Shown one piece after another: positions 47,614-57,386 of a DNA stretch of 64,000 nucleotides. The notes below the pieces were generated by a model, which worked only from the letters and a program-made list of their open reading frames with translations, searched no databases and was not told where the DNA came from. Source of the stretch: Pseudomonas parakoreensis (lineage in GTDB: Bacteria > Pseudomonadota > Gammaproteobacteria > Pseudomonadales > Pseudomonadaceae); the NCBI RefSeq assembly GCF_021602155.1, contig NZ_BQHY01000008.1:124001-188000 (forward strand), given 5' to 3'. Position 1 is the stretch's first letter; each line of letters opens with the position of its first letter. Made by a program: the position numbers and the translations under genes.

Positions 47614-49222
47614 ATGCTTAAACACGCGGTCATTCCGTTTTTAGTCGGCGCAGGCTTGTTAGCCTCCGCACCTTTCGCATCCGCTGCGACTAACCTGGTG
47701 TTCTGCTCCGAAGGGAGCCCGGCCGGTTTTGATCCAGACCGACTTCGACGCCTCAGCCGAAACCATGTTCAACCGTCTGAGCCAGTTCGAGCGTGGCGGC
47801 ACCGCCGTTATCCCGGGCCTGGCCACCAGCTGGGACATTTCCCCGGACGGCCTGAATTACACCTTCCACCTGCGTGAAGGCGTCAAGTTCCACACCACCC
47901 CGTATTTCAAGCCGACTCGTGAGTTCAACGCCGACGACGTGCTGTTCACCTTCAATCGCATGATTAACAAGGATGACCCGTTCCGTAAGGCCTACCCGAC
48001 CGAATTCCCGTACTTCACCGACATGGGGATGGACACCAACATCACCAAGATCGATAAAGTCGACGACCACACCGTCAAGTTCACGCTGAAAGAAGTCGAC
48101 GCCGCGTTCATCCAGAACATGGCCATGAGCTTCGCCTCGATCCAGTCCGCCGAGTACGCTGCCCAGCTGCTCAAGGAAGGCAAGGCTGCCGACATCAACC
48201 AGAAGCCGATCGGCACTGGTCCGTTCGTGTTCAAGAGCTACCAGAAAGACTCGAACATCCGCTACACCGGCAACAAGGACTACTGGAAGCCTGAGGACGT
48301 GAAGATCGACAACCTGATCTTCGCTATCACCACCGACCCGTCGGTGCGCATCCAGAAGCTGAAAAAGAACGAATGCCAGGTCACCCTGTTCCCGCGTCCG
48401 GCGGATCTCGCGGCGCTCAAGGCCGACAAGACCCTGAAGATGCCTGACCAGGCCGGTTTCAACCTGGGCTACATCGCCTACAACGTGATGGACAAGGTCA
48501 AGGGCAGCAACGAGCCTAACCCGCTGGCCGACCTGCGCGTGCGCCAGGCGCTGGACATGGCGGTGAACAAGCCGCAGATCATTGATTCGGTTTACCAAGG
48601 CGCCGGTCAGCTGGCCGTCAACGCCATGCCGCCGACCCAGTGGTCCTACGACACCACCATCAAGGACGCCAAATACGATCCTGAGAAAGCCAAACAGCTG
48701 CTCAAGGAAGCCGGCGTCAAGGAAGGGACCGAAATCGTTCTGTGGGCGATGCCGGTACAGCGTCCGTACAACCCGAACGCCAAGCTGATGGCTGAAATGC
48801 TCCAGTCCGACTGGAAGAAGATCGGCCTGAACGTGAAGATCACCAGCTACGAATGGGGCGAGTACATCAAGCGCTCCAAAGGTGGCGAGAACCAGGCCAT
48901 GCTGATTGGCTGGAGCGGTGACAATGGTGATCCCGACAACTGGCTGAACGTGCTGTTCGGCTGCGACTCGCTCAACGGCAACAACTTCTCCAAGTGGTGC
49001 GACAAGAAGTACGACGGTCTCGTCAAAGATGCCAAGCGCACCACCGATCAGGCCAAGCGCACCGAACTGTACAAACAGGCGCAACACGTCCTCAAAGATG
49101 CTGTTCCCTACACACCTATCGCTCACTCGACGGTGTTCCAACCCATGCGCGCCAACGTGCAGGACTTCAAGATCAGCCCATTCGGCTTGAATTCCTTCTA
49201 CGGCGTCAGCGTCAGCAATTAA
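47614..49222 (+). pseudogene. Peptide-binding protein 2 (DppA type), frameshifted by a 17-base deletion
   Basis: The frame from ATG 47614 encodes a signal peptide and the family start TNLVFCSEGSPAGFDP, then breaks at 47737. The rest (TDFDASAETMFNRLSQFERGG to NSFYGVSVSN) continues in another frame to 49222. Compared with the neighbours, which read GFDP-AQYTTG-TDFD in this place, only one base remains of the 18 between the P and T codons, so 17 are missing. The downstream frame has no signal peptide of its own. Everything else is intact, so the lesion is recent or a sequencing error. Confidence 0.88.
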
Positions 49223-49229
49223 GCCATCG

Positions 49230-49258
49230 CAGCGGCGACGTTCATGACGTCGCCGCTG
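49230..49258 (+). terminator. Hairpin after binding-protein gene 2
   Basis: 12-bp perfect stem CAGCGGCGACGT / ACGTCGCCGCTG with loop TCATG, followed by CTTTAG. A strong stem with a short T run. Confidence 0.75.
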
Positions 49259-49418
49259 CTTTAGCTGCCGGAAGTCAGGAATTTGCCTACAGCCAATTCC
49301 GTTGCGGATGACTGCAACGGCAGGGGATGTGTCGACTTTTCCTACGAGCATTCAGGCAATTACGCATTTACTGCCAGACCCACGGCCCCTACCGTCGGGT
49401 TCTGACCAGTTTCTGCGT

Positions 49419-49434
49419 GGGCCATCGGCTTGCT
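49419..49434 (+). promoter_or_regulatory. Possible sigma-54 promoter of binding-protein gene 3
   Basis: GGC at 49420-49422 and TTGCT at 49430-49434 give the GG-N10-GC spacing with a good -12 half; the -24 half is partial. It lies about 90 bases before the ATG at 49523. The 300-base gap here (49223-49522) otherwise shows only the hairpin at 49230. Confidence 0.35.
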
Positions 49435-49522
49435 GTACGTACTGGATTGAGCTCAGTGCCACCTCAACTTCCCTGGACGGGATCGCGGTGCATTGAACAA
49501 CACGACAAAAAGAGGGAGCGTC

Positions 49523-51121
49523 ATGCGCCATACCTTGGTTTTTTCCGCATTGCTGGGCGCCGGCCTGTTGGCCGCCACGTCCGCCAGTTTTGCCGCCAGC
49601 AAGAGCCTGGTGTTCTGCTCCGAAGGCAGCCCGGCGGGTTTTGATACCGCGCAATACACGACGGCGACCGATAACGATGCCGCCGAGCCGCTGTACAACC
49701 GTCTGGTCGAGTTCGAAAAAGGCGCGACCAACGTCGTACCGGGACTGGCAACCCAGTGGGATATTTCCGAGGATGGTCTCAAGTACACCTTTCACCTGCG
49801 TGAAGGTGTGAAATTTCATACAACGCCGTACTTCAAACCGACGCGCGATTTCAACGCCGACGACGTGCTGTTCACGTTTAACCGCATGCTCGATCCCGCG
49901 CAGCCATTCCGTAAGGCTTATCCAACCGAATTCCCGTATTTCAACGGGATGAGCCTGAACAAAAACATCGCCAAGGTCGAAAAGACCGGGCCGCTGACCG
50001 TGGAGTTCACGCTCAACAGCGTCGACGCCGCGTTCATCCAGAACATTGCCATGAGCTTCGCCGCGATCCTGTCTGCCGAGTACGCCGACAAGTTGCTGGC
50101 CGAAGGCAAGCCGAGCGACATCAACCAGAAACCGGTCGGGACCGGGCCGTTCGTGTTCAAGAGCTATCAGAAGGACTCGAACATCCGTTACACCGGCAAC
50201 GAACATTACTGGGACCCGAGCCGGGTCAAGCTGAAGAATCTGATCTTCGCGATCAACACCGACGCTTCGGTGCGCGTGCAGAAGCTCAAGGCCGGCGAAT
50301 GCCAGATCACCCTGCACCCGCGCCCTGCCGACGTTGAAGCGCTGAAGGCTGACCCGAAACTGCAGCTGATTTCCAAGCCCGGCTTCAACCTCGGTTACAT
50401 TGCCTACAACGTCCGTCACAAGCCCTTCGACCAGCTCGAAGTGCGTCAGGCGCTGGACATGGCGGTGAATAAACAAGGGATTCTCAACGCTGTTTATCAA
50501 GGCGCCGGACAACTGGCGGTCAACGGCATGCCGCCGACCCAGTGGTCCTACGACGACAGCATCAAGGATGCCGCCTACAACCCGGAAAAAGCCAAAGAGC
50601 TGCTCAAGGCCGCCGGCGTCAAGGAAGGCACCGAGATCACGCTGTGGGCGATGCCGGTCCAGCGTCCGTACAACCCGAACGCCAAACTGATGGCCGAAAT
50701 GCTCCAGGCTGACTGGGCGAAGATCGGTCTGAAAGTGAAGATTGTCAGCTACGAATGGGGCGAGTACATCAAGCGCACCAAGAATGGCGAGCACGACATC
50801 AGCCTGATTGGCTGGACCGGCGACAACGGGGATCCGGACAACTGGCTGGGCACCCTGTACAGCTGCGACGCCATTGGTGGCAACAACTACTCCATGTGGT
50901 GCGATCCGGCTTACGACAAGCTGATCAAAGAGGCCAAGGTCGTCACCGACCGCGACCAGCGCACCACGCTCTACAAACAGGCGCAGCAGTTGCTCAAGCA
51001 GCAAGTGCCGATCACGCCTGTCGCCCACTCGACGGTCAACCAGCCGTTAAGCGCCCGGGTTGAAGGCTTCAAGGTCAGCCCCTTCGGTCGCAATGTGTTC
51101 TCGGGCGTCAGTATCGATTAA
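49523..51121 (+). CDS. Peptide ABC transporter substrate-binding protein 3 (DppA type)
   Basis: 532 aa, starting MRHTLVFSALLGAGLLAATSA with a signal peptide ending near SFA; GGGAG precedes the ATG. SKSLVFCSEGSPAGFDTAQYTTATDNDA and the conserved WSYDDSIKDAAYNPEKAKELLKAAG are present. Close paralogue of binding proteins 1 and 2 (shared SYEWGEYIKR and WTGDNGDPDNWLGTLYSCD). Intact, so it may cover for the broken gene upstream. Confidence 0.92.
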   Translation: MRHTLVFSALLGAGLLAATSASFAASKSLVFCSEGSPAGFDTAQYTTATDNDAAEPLYNRLVEFEKGATNVVPGLATQWDISEDGLKYTFHLREGVKFHTTPYFKPTRDFNADDVLFTFNRMLDPAQPFRKAYPTEFPYFNGMSLNKNIAKVEKTGPLTVEFTLNSVDAAFIQNIAMSFAAILSAEYADKLLAEGKPSDINQKPVGTGPFVFKSYQKDSNIRYTGNEHYWDPSRVKLKNLIFAINTDASVRVQKLKAGECQITLHPRPADVEALKADPKLQLISKPGFNLGYIAYNVRHKPFDQLEVRQALDMAVNKQGILNAVYQGAGQLAVNGMPPTQWSYDDSIKDAAYNPEKAKELLKAAGVKEGTEITLWAMPVQRPYNPNAKLMAEMLQADWAKIGLKVKIVSYEWGEYIKRTKNGEHDISLIGWTGDNGDPDNWLGTLYSCDAIGGNNYSMWCDPAYDKLIKEAKVVTDRDQRTTLYKQAQQLLKQQVPITPVAHSTVNQPLSARVEGFKVSPFGRNVFSGVSID

Positions 51122-51143
51122 CCCAACCGATTAGCCGCAATGC

Positions 51144-51167
51144 TGAGGGGGCTGTCTATCCCCCTCA
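51144..51167 (+). terminator. Hairpin after binding-protein gene 3
   Basis: 8-bp perfect stem TGAGGGGG / CCCCCTCA, eight-base loop, no T run. Probably an mRNA 3' stabiliser or weak terminator before the porin gene. Confidence 0.5.
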
Positions 51168-51205
51168 CGCAAGCGCTTTGCCGAAATTCGCCAATCAGGC
51201 CTTTT

Positions 51206-51217
51206 GCAAACGTTTGC
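51206..51217 (+). promoter_or_regulatory. LacI-type operator-like palindrome upstream of the porin
   Basis: GCAAACGTTTGC is a perfect 12-base palindrome with the central CG and CAAACGTTTG core seen in operators of LacI-family repressors (E. coli PurR boxes share it). It lies 80 bases before the porin ATG. No LacI-family gene is in the window. Confidence 0.4.
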
Positions 51218-51296
51218 GATGTGTGAATGAGTTCTAAACCAATAACCGGCCCACCCAAAAAAGCCGGCATAAAAAGAAAGTAAAGGAGCTTCACCC

Positions 51297-52712
51297 ATGA
51301 AACTGAGCAATACCGCGATATTGGCCTTGGCCATCAGCAGCATCACCGCCACGGCTTACGCGGAAACCCAAAGCCAGGCGTTCACTCCGGTGACCGTTAA
51401 CGAGAAGAGCGCCCAGGCTGAAGCCACCGGCTTCCTCGAAGGTCAGTCGATCAGCGGCTCGACCCGCAACTGGTACGCCAACGAACAACTGAAGCGCGGC
51501 GGCAAGTTCACCTATCGCAAGGATGGCGTGGCCACCCCGACCGATCGCCGTATCAACTGGGTGCAAGGCACCATCGTCAAGTACAACTCGGGCTTCACCG
51601 AAGGCACCGTCGGTTTCAGCACCGAAGTGGCAGCGTACAACGCCATCGCGCTGGAGCGTGACCGCGAGAACCTGGCGTCCAACAACGGTGGCGCACCGGG
51701 CACCCGTCCAGGCGCAGGTAACAACCGTACCCTGACCCGTGAAGGCGGCGAAGCCCAGGGCCAGTGGAGCAAAGTCGGCCTGGCCAACGTCAAGGCGCGT
51801 ATCTCCAACACCACCCTGACCGCCGGCCGCATGAACTTCAGCAGCCCGCAGGTTGATGTGATCGGCAACCGTCCGCTGCCATCGAGCTTCGAAGGTATCG
51901 CGATCCACAGCGAAGAGCTGAACAATCTGTCCTTCGACCTGGCCTCGTTCGACCGCGTTTCGCCGCGTACCGAAGAAAGCCTGAGCAAGTTTCGCTCCGA
52001 ATACGGCGCGATTGATGCCGAGGCCGACCACGTTCACACCGGCGGCATCTCGTACCAGCCGTTCGCCAGCCTGACCACCAGCCTCTGGGGCACCCAGGCC
52101 GAAGACCTGTGGAACCAGTACTACTTCGGCGCCACCCACGTGCTGGGTGACAGCTCGGTTCTGGCTCTGACCACCGGTCTGAACTACTACAAGACCGTGG
52201 ACGAAGGTAAGAAAAAACTGGGTGAAATCGACAACGATACCTACTCCCTGTCGTTCGGCCTGACTCACCAGGCGCATACCCTGACCTTCTCTTACCAGGA
52301 AGTGAACGGTAACGAGTACTTCGACTACCTGCACGAAACCAACGGCATCTACCTGGCCAACTCCCTGCTGTCGGACTTCAACGGCCCGAACGAGAAATCC
52401 TTCCAGGTTGCCTATGGTCTGAACATGGCCGAATACGGCGTGCCAGGCCTGAAGTTCAACATCTACCAGGCCCGCGGCTGGGGCATCGACGGCACTCACT
52501 ACAAGGGTGGCGGCTACGACGGCGTGCAGTCGATGGACGGCGAGCACCACTATGAATACGGCATCGGTGCTGCTTATGCCGTACAGAGCGGTCCTCTGAA
52601 AGCCACCACCGTTCGTGCGACCTATACCGCTCACCGCGCCAGCGAAAACCAGGCTGACGGCAGCATCAACGAGTTCCGTCTCGTGACCACGATTCCATTC
52701 AACATCCTGTAA
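51297..52712 (+). CDS. OprD-family outer-membrane porin (OpdP/OpdD-like)
   Basis: 471 aa. A signal peptide (MKLSNTAILALAISSITATAYA) precedes an 18-strand-type barrel with the OprD features ATGFLEGQSISGSTRNWYAN, LKARISN-like strands, GGISYQPFASLTTSLWGTQ and the C-terminal FRLVTTIPFNIL ending near an aromatic/aliphatic strand. AAGGAG precedes the ATG. By its place within the dpp cluster it should pass peptides or basic amino acids, like OpdP of P. aeruginosa. Confidence 0.9.
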   Translation: MKLSNTAILALAISSITATAYAETQSQAFTPVTVNEKSAQAEATGFLEGQSISGSTRNWYANEQLKRGGKFTYRKDGVATPTDRRINWVQGTIVKYNSGFTEGTVGFSTEVAAYNAIALERDRENLASNNGGAPGTRPGAGNNRTLTREGGEAQGQWSKVGLANVKARISNTTLTAGRMNFSSPQVDVIGNRPLPSSFEGIAIHSEELNNLSFDLASFDRVSPRTEESLSKFRSEYGAIDAEADHVHTGGISYQPFASLTTSLWGTQAEDLWNQYYFGATHVLGDSSVLALTTGLNYYKTVDEGKKKLGEIDNDTYSLSFGLTHQAHTLTFSYQEVNGNEYFDYLHETNGIYLANSLLSDFNGPNEKSFQVAYGLNMAEYGVPGLKFNIYQARGWGIDGTHYKGGGYDGVQSMDGEHHYEYGIGAAYAVQSGPLKATTVRATYTAHRASENQADGSINEFRLVTTIPFNIL

Positions 52713-52762
52713 AAACCGCCGACCGACGGCTGACTCATGACGAGTCGGCCGTTCGGTTTTTT
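52711..52762 (+). terminator. Terminator after the porin gene
   Basis: Long imperfect stem: AAAAACCG and CCGACCGACGGCTGACTC pair with GAGTCGGCCGTTCGG and TTTTTT around loop ATGAC. It separates the porin from binding-protein gene 4 and may read through. Confidence 0.75.
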
Positions 52763-52790
52763 GTCTTCAACCGATTGCAGAGGGTTATCG

Positions 52791-54386
52791 ATGAAAATGC
52801 TTCCCCTACGTGCGGCCGTCACGGCTGTGTTGTTGAGCGCCGCCATCGGCGTCTCGGCCAAACCCTTGGTGGTCTGCACCGAAGCCAGCCCGGAAGGCTT
52901 CGATATGGTCCAGTACACAACTGCAGTCACTGCCGATGCGGTGGCCGAAACGATCTTCAACCGTCTGGCGGACTTCAAGCCCGGCACCACCGAAGTGATT
53001 CCGGCACTGGCCGAATCCTGGGACATCAGTGAAGACGGCCTGACCTACACGTTCCACCTGCGCAAAGGCGTCAAGTTTCACACCACCGAATACTTCAAGC
53101 CGACCCGTGACATGAACGCCGACGACGTGGTCTGGAGCTTCCAGCGTCAGCTGGACCCGAATCACCCGTGGCACAAACTGTCGAGCGTGGGCTTCCCGTA
53201 CTTTGAAAGCATGGGCTTCAAGGAACTGCTCAAAAGCGTCGAAAAAGTCGACGACAACACGGTCAAGTTCACCCTGACCCGCCGCGAAGCGCCGTTCCTG
53301 GCCGACATCGCCATGGCGTTTTCCTCGATTTACCCGGCCGAATACGCCGACCAGTTGCTCAAGTCCGGCAAGACCGCCGACCTCAACAACAAGCCTGTGG
53401 GCACCGGCCCGTTCATCTTCCAGCGTTACGCCAAGGATGCGCAGGTGCGTTTCAAGGCCAACCCGGACTACTTCCGTGGCAAGCCACCGGCTGATGCGTT
53501 GATCCTGGCAATCGCCACCGACAACAACGTGCGCCTGCAGAAGCTCAAGGCCAACGAGTGCCAGATCGCGCTGTATCCGAAGCCGGATGACATTCCGAGC
53601 ATCAAGAAAGACAGCAACCTGAAGGTCGATGAGCTGGACGCGATGACCGTCTCGTACATCGCCATGAACACTCAGCACAAATACATGAGCGACGTGCGTG
53701 TCCGCAAAGCGATCGACATCGCTTTCGACAAGGAAGCCTACGTCAACGCCCTGTTCGGCAAAGGCAACGCGACCGTAGCGGTCAACCCCTACCCGCCGAC
53801 CCTGCTGGGCTACAACCACGACCTGAAGAACCCGCCACGTGACCTCGACAAGGCCCGCGCCTTGCTCAAGGAAGCCGGGGTCCCGGAAGGCACCGTGTTT
53901 ACTCTGTTTACCCGTAACGGCGGCGGCCCGACCAACCCCAATCCGATGCTCGGCGCACAGATGATGCAGGCCGACCTGGCGAAAGTCGGGATCAAGGTCG
54001 ACATCCGTGTGATGGAATGGGGCGAGATGCTCAAGCGCGCCAAGGCCGGCGAACACGATATGGTGTCGGCCGGATGGGCGGGCGACAACGGCGACCCGGA
54101 TAACTTCTTGACGCCTATGCTCAGTTGCGAAGCGGCCAAGAACGGCGAAAACTACGCGCGCTGGTGCAACGAGAAATTCCAGGCACTGCTCGACGAAGCA
54201 CGGGCTAAAGTAGATCCGGCCGAACGCGCAAAGCTCTACGAACAGGCCCAGGTGCTGTTTAATCAGGACCAACCGTGGATCAGCATGGCCCACACCCGTA
54301 TGTTTACCGCAATGCGCAATAACGTAGAGGGTTACCACATCAGCCCTCTGACCACGAATAACTTCGCCACCACCCAGGTGAAGTAG
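52791..54386 (+). CDS. Peptide ABC transporter substrate-binding protein 4 (DppA type)
   Basis: 531 aa, starting MKMLPLRAAVTAVLLSAAIGVSA (signal peptide). KPLVVCTEASPEGFDMVQYTTAVTADA is the family start. It is more diverged from the other three (MEWGEMLKRAKAGEHDMVSAGWAGDNGDPDNFLTPMLSC), so it probably prefers different peptides. It stands directly before dppBCDF with only 73 bases between, matching dppA4 in the P. aeruginosa order. Confidence 0.93.
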   Translation: MKMLPLRAAVTAVLLSAAIGVSAKPLVVCTEASPEGFDMVQYTTAVTADAVAETIFNRLADFKPGTTEVIPALAESWDISEDGLTYTFHLRKGVKFHTTEYFKPTRDMNADDVVWSFQRQLDPNHPWHKLSSVGFPYFESMGFKELLKSVEKVDDNTVKFTLTRREAPFLADIAMAFSSIYPAEYADQLLKSGKTADLNNKPVGTGPFIFQRYAKDAQVRFKANPDYFRGKPPADALILAIATDNNVRLQKLKANECQIALYPKPDDIPSIKKDSNLKVDELDAMTVSYIAMNTQHKYMSDVRVRKAIDIAFDKEAYVNALFGKGNATVAVNPYPPTLLGYNHDLKNPPRDLDKARALLKEAGVPEGTVFTLFTRNGGGPTNPNPMLGAQMMQADLAKVGIKVDIRVMEWGEMLKRAKAGEHDMVSAGWAGDNGDPDNFLTPMLSCEAAKNGENYARWCNEKFQALLDEARAKVDPAERAKLYEQAQVLFNQDQPWISMAHTRMFTAMRNNVEGYHISPLTTNNFATTQVK

Positions 54387-54459
54387 ATAAGAAACTCCCG
54401 GCCTCCCTGACCCCAGGGTCGCCGGGCACGCCTAACCGGCTGATGAGGTACCACACAAG

Positions 54460-55470
54460 ATGTTTAGTTTTATTGCCCGCCGACTGGGGTTGTTGATTCC
54501 CACGTTTTTCGGCATCACCCTGCTGACTTTCGCGTTGATTCGCATGATTCCCGGCGACCCCGTGGAAGTGATGATGGGCGAACGTCGGGTCGACCCCGAA
54601 ATGCACGCTCAGGCAATGGAACGCCTTGGTCTGAACAAACCGCTGTATGCCCAGTACCTGGACTACATCGGCAAACTGGCCCACGGCGATCTCGGCGAAT
54701 CCCTGCGTACGCGTGAGAGCGTATGGACCGAGTTCACCTCCCTCTTCCCGGCGACCCTGGAACTGTCCATGGCCGCCCTGCTGTTCGCCGGCATTCTCGG
54801 TCTTCTGGCCGGGGTGATCGCGGCCCTCAAGCGAGGCTCCCTGTTCGACCATGGGGTGATGGGCATCTCCCTGGCGGGGTATTCGATGCCGATCTTCTGG
54901 TGGGGCCTGATCCTGATCATGTTCTTCTCCGTGAGCCTGGGCTGGACCCCGGTATCCGGGCGGATCGATCTGCTCTACGACATCGAGCCGCGCACCGGCT
55001 TCATGCTGATCGACACGCTGCTGGCCGATGACACGGGCGCGTTCTTCGATGCCCTGCATCACCTGATCCTGCCGGCCATCGTGCTCGGCACCATTCCACT
55101 GGCGGTGATCGCGCGGATGACCCGTTCGTCGATGCTCGAAGTGCTGCGTGAAGACTACATCCGCACCGCCAAGGCCAAAGGCCTGTCGCCGTCGCGCGTG
55201 GTGTTCGTGCACGGCCTGCGTAACGCGCTGATCCCGGTCCTGACCGTGGTCGGCCTGCAAGTCGGTACCCTGCTGGCCGGCGCGGTCCTGACCGAAACCA
55301 TCTTCTCCTGGCCCGGCATCGGTAAATGGCTGATCGAAGCCATCGGCGCCCGGGACTACCCGGTTGTGCAAAACGGCATCCTGTTAATCGCCTGCCTGGT
55401 GATTCTGGTCAACTTCGTAGTGGACATCCTCTACGGCTTTGCCAACCCACGCATCCGTCATCAGCGCTGA
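54460..55470 (+). CDS. dppB: Dipeptide ABC transporter permease DppB
   Basis: 336 aa inner-membrane permease. Starts MFSFIARRLGLLIPTFFGITLLTFALIRMIPGDPVEVM, the DppB/OppB N-terminus, and carries the EAA loop EDYIRTAKAKGLSPSRVVFVHGLRNALIPVLT that contacts the ATPases. About six helices. Followed after 10 bases by dppC. Confidence 0.96.
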   Translation: MFSFIARRLGLLIPTFFGITLLTFALIRMIPGDPVEVMMGERRVDPEMHAQAMERLGLNKPLYAQYLDYIGKLAHGDLGESLRTRESVWTEFTSLFPATLELSMAALLFAGILGLLAGVIAALKRGSLFDHGVMGISLAGYSMPIFWWGLILIMFFSVSLGWTPVSGRIDLLYDIEPRTGFMLIDTLLADDTGAFFDALHHLILPAIVLGTIPLAVIARMTRSSMLEVLREDYIRTAKAKGLSPSRVVFVHGLRNALIPVLTVVGLQVGTLLAGAVLTETIFSWPGIGKWLIEAIGARDYPVVQNGILLIACLVILVNFVVDILYGFANPRIRHQR

Positions 55471-55480
55471 GGTCCATACC

Positions 55481-56407
55481 ATGAGCACTCCAACATCCTC
55501 AGTAGCCACTTCCGCCCCAAGCGCGGATCAAAGCCTGCTGTATCCGTCACCGTACAAAGAATTCTGGCAAGCCTTCGCGAAGAACAAGGGCGCGGTTGCC
55601 GGCCTGCTGTTCATGCTGCTGGTGATTTTCTGCGCGATCTTCGCGCCGTGGGTCGCGCCGCATAACCCGAGCGAGCAATACCGGGACTTCCTGCTGACGC
55701 CACCGGCGTGGCTCGAAGGCGGGCAAATGCAGTTCCTGCTCGGCACCGATGAACTGGGCCGCGACTTGCTGTCGCGGCTGATCCAGGGTTCGCGCCTGTC
55801 GCTGCTGATCGGTCTGTCGTCGGTGGTGATGTCGTTGATCCCGGGGATCCTGCTGGGTCTGTTCGCCGGTTTCTTCCCGAAGATGATCGGCCCGACCATC
55901 ATGCGTCTGATGGACATCATGCTGGCCCTGCCGTCCCTGCTGCTGGCGGTGGCGATTGTCGCCATCCTCGGCCCTGGCCTGATCAACACCGTGATCGCCA
56001 TCGCCGTGGTTTCGCTGCCGTCCTACGTGCGTCTGACCCGTGCCGCCGTGATGGGCGAACTGAACCGCGACTACGTCACCGCCGCGCGCCTGGCCGGTGC
56101 CGGTCTGCCGCGCCTGATGTTCATCACCGTGCTGCCCAACTGCATGGCGCCGCTGATCGTGCAGGCCACCCTGAGTTTCTCTTCGGCGATTCTCGACGCG
56201 GCGGCGCTGGGCTTCCTCGGCCTTGGCGTACAACCGCCAACCCCTGAGTGGGGCACCATGCTGGCCTCGGCCCGCGACTACATCGAACGTGCCTGGTGGG
56301 TGGTGAGTCTGCCTGGTTTGACCATTTTGCTCAGCGTGCTGGCAATCAACTTGATGGGCGACGGTCTGCGCGATGCGCTGGACCCGAAACTCAAGAACGC
56401 CGCCTGA
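55481..56407 (+). CDS. dppC: Dipeptide ABC transporter permease DppC
   Basis: 308 aa. The start at [18 protein letters not shown] follows dppB by 10 bases. An N-terminal OppC-type helix ([27 protein letters not shown]) comes first, [16 protein letters not shown] is the family signature, and the EAA loop is [31 protein letters not shown]. It forms a heterodimer with DppB. Confidence 0.96.
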   Translation: MSTPTSSVATSAPSADQSLLYPSPYKEFWQAFAKNKGAVAGLLFMLLVIFCAIFAPWVAPHNPSEQYRDFLLTPPAWLEGGQMQFLLGTDELGRDLLSRLIQGSRLSLLIGLSSVVMSLIPGILLGLFAGFFPKMIGPTIMRLMDIMLALPSLLLAVAIVAILGPGLINTVIAIAVVSLPSYVRLTRAAVMGELNRDYVTAARLAGAGLPRLMFITVLPNCMAPLIVQATLSFSSAILDAAALGFLGLGVQPPTPEWGTMLASARDYIERAWWVVSLPGLTILLSVLAINLMGDGLRDALDPKLKNAA

Positions 56408-56417
56408 GGAGATTCCC

Positions 56418-57386
56418 ATGTCACTGCTAGAAATCAAGAATCTCAACGTCCGCTTCGGCGACAAGAACGCGACGCCCGTGGTCGATGGCCTCGACCTGAA
56501 AGTCGACAAGGGCGAAGTCCTGGCCATCGTTGGCGAGTCGGGATCGGGTAAATCCGTGACCATGATGGCGCTGATGGGGCTGATCGAGCATCCCGGCATC
56601 GTCACTGCCGACTCGCTCAGCTTCGACGGCAAAGACATGCTCAAGCTGAGCAATCGTCAGCGTCGGCAAATCGTCGGCAAAGACCTGTCGATGGTGTTCC
56701 AGGATCCGATGACCGCGCTCAACCCGAGCTACACCGTCGGTTTCCAGATCGAAGAAGTGCTGCGCCTGCACCTGAAAATGTCCGGCAAGCAAGCGCGCAA
56801 ACGCGCCATCGAACTGCTGGAGAAAGTGGAAATTCCGGGCGCCGCCAGCCGCATGGACGCCTACCCGCACCAACTGTCCGGCGGCATGAGCCAGCGTGTG
56901 GCAATTGCCATGGCGATTGCCGGCGAGCCGAAACTGCTGATCGCCGACGAACCGACCACGGCGCTGGACGTGACGATTCAGGCGCAGATCATGGATCTGC
57001 TGCTGGCGTTGCAGAAAGAACAGAACATGGGCCTGGTGCTGATCACTCACGACCTCGCGGTCGTGGCCGAAACCGCCCAGCGCGTCTGTGTGATGTACGC
57101 AGGCCAAGCGGTAGAAGTCGGTCAGGTGCCGCAACTGTTCGACATCCCGGCACACCCTTACAGCGAAGCGCTGCTCAAGGCGATTCCCGAGCACAGTCTG
57201 GGCGCCGAGCGCCTGTCGACCCTGCCGGGCATCGTTCCAGGCCGCTACGACCGTCCGCAGGGTTGCCTGCTGTCGCCGCGCTGCCCGTACGTGCAGGACA
57301 GCTGCCGCGTGCAGCGTCCAGCCCTTGATCCGAAAGCCAACAGCCTCGCCCGTTGCTTCTACCCGCTGAACCAGGAGGTGGCGTAA
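56418..57386 (+). CDS. dppD: Dipeptide ABC transporter ATPase DppD
   Basis: 322 aa from [15 protein letters not shown], with GAGGAG upstream. Walker A GESGSGKS at 39-46, signature [16 protein letters not shown], Walker [13 protein letters not shown], and the C-terminal oligopeptide-transporter extension with [15 protein letters not shown] cysteines, which bind an Fe-S cluster in DppD. The stop overlaps the dppF start (TAATG). Confidence 0.96.
   Translation: MSLLEIKNLNVRFGDKNATPVVDGLDLKVDKGEVLAIVGESGSGKSVTMMALMGLIEHPGIVTADSLSFDGKDMLKLSNRQRRQIVGKDLSMVFQDPMTALNPSYTVGFQIEEVLRLHLKMSGKQARKRAIELLEKVEIPGAASRMDAYPHQLSGGMSQRVAIAMAIAGEPKLLIADEPTTALDVTIQAQIMDLLLALQKEQNMGLVLITHDLAVVAETAQRVCVMYAGQAVEVGQVPQLFDIPAHPYSEALLKAIPEHSLGAERLSTLPGIVPGRYDRPQGCLLSPRCPYVQDSCRVQRPALDPKANSLARCFYPLNQEVA

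Noticed and set aside
47729-49222. Second binding-protein gene as a functional leaderless protein from TTG
   Set aside because: It would lack the signal peptide and first strand of the fold, and no ribosome site precedes the TTG; a broken gene is simpler.
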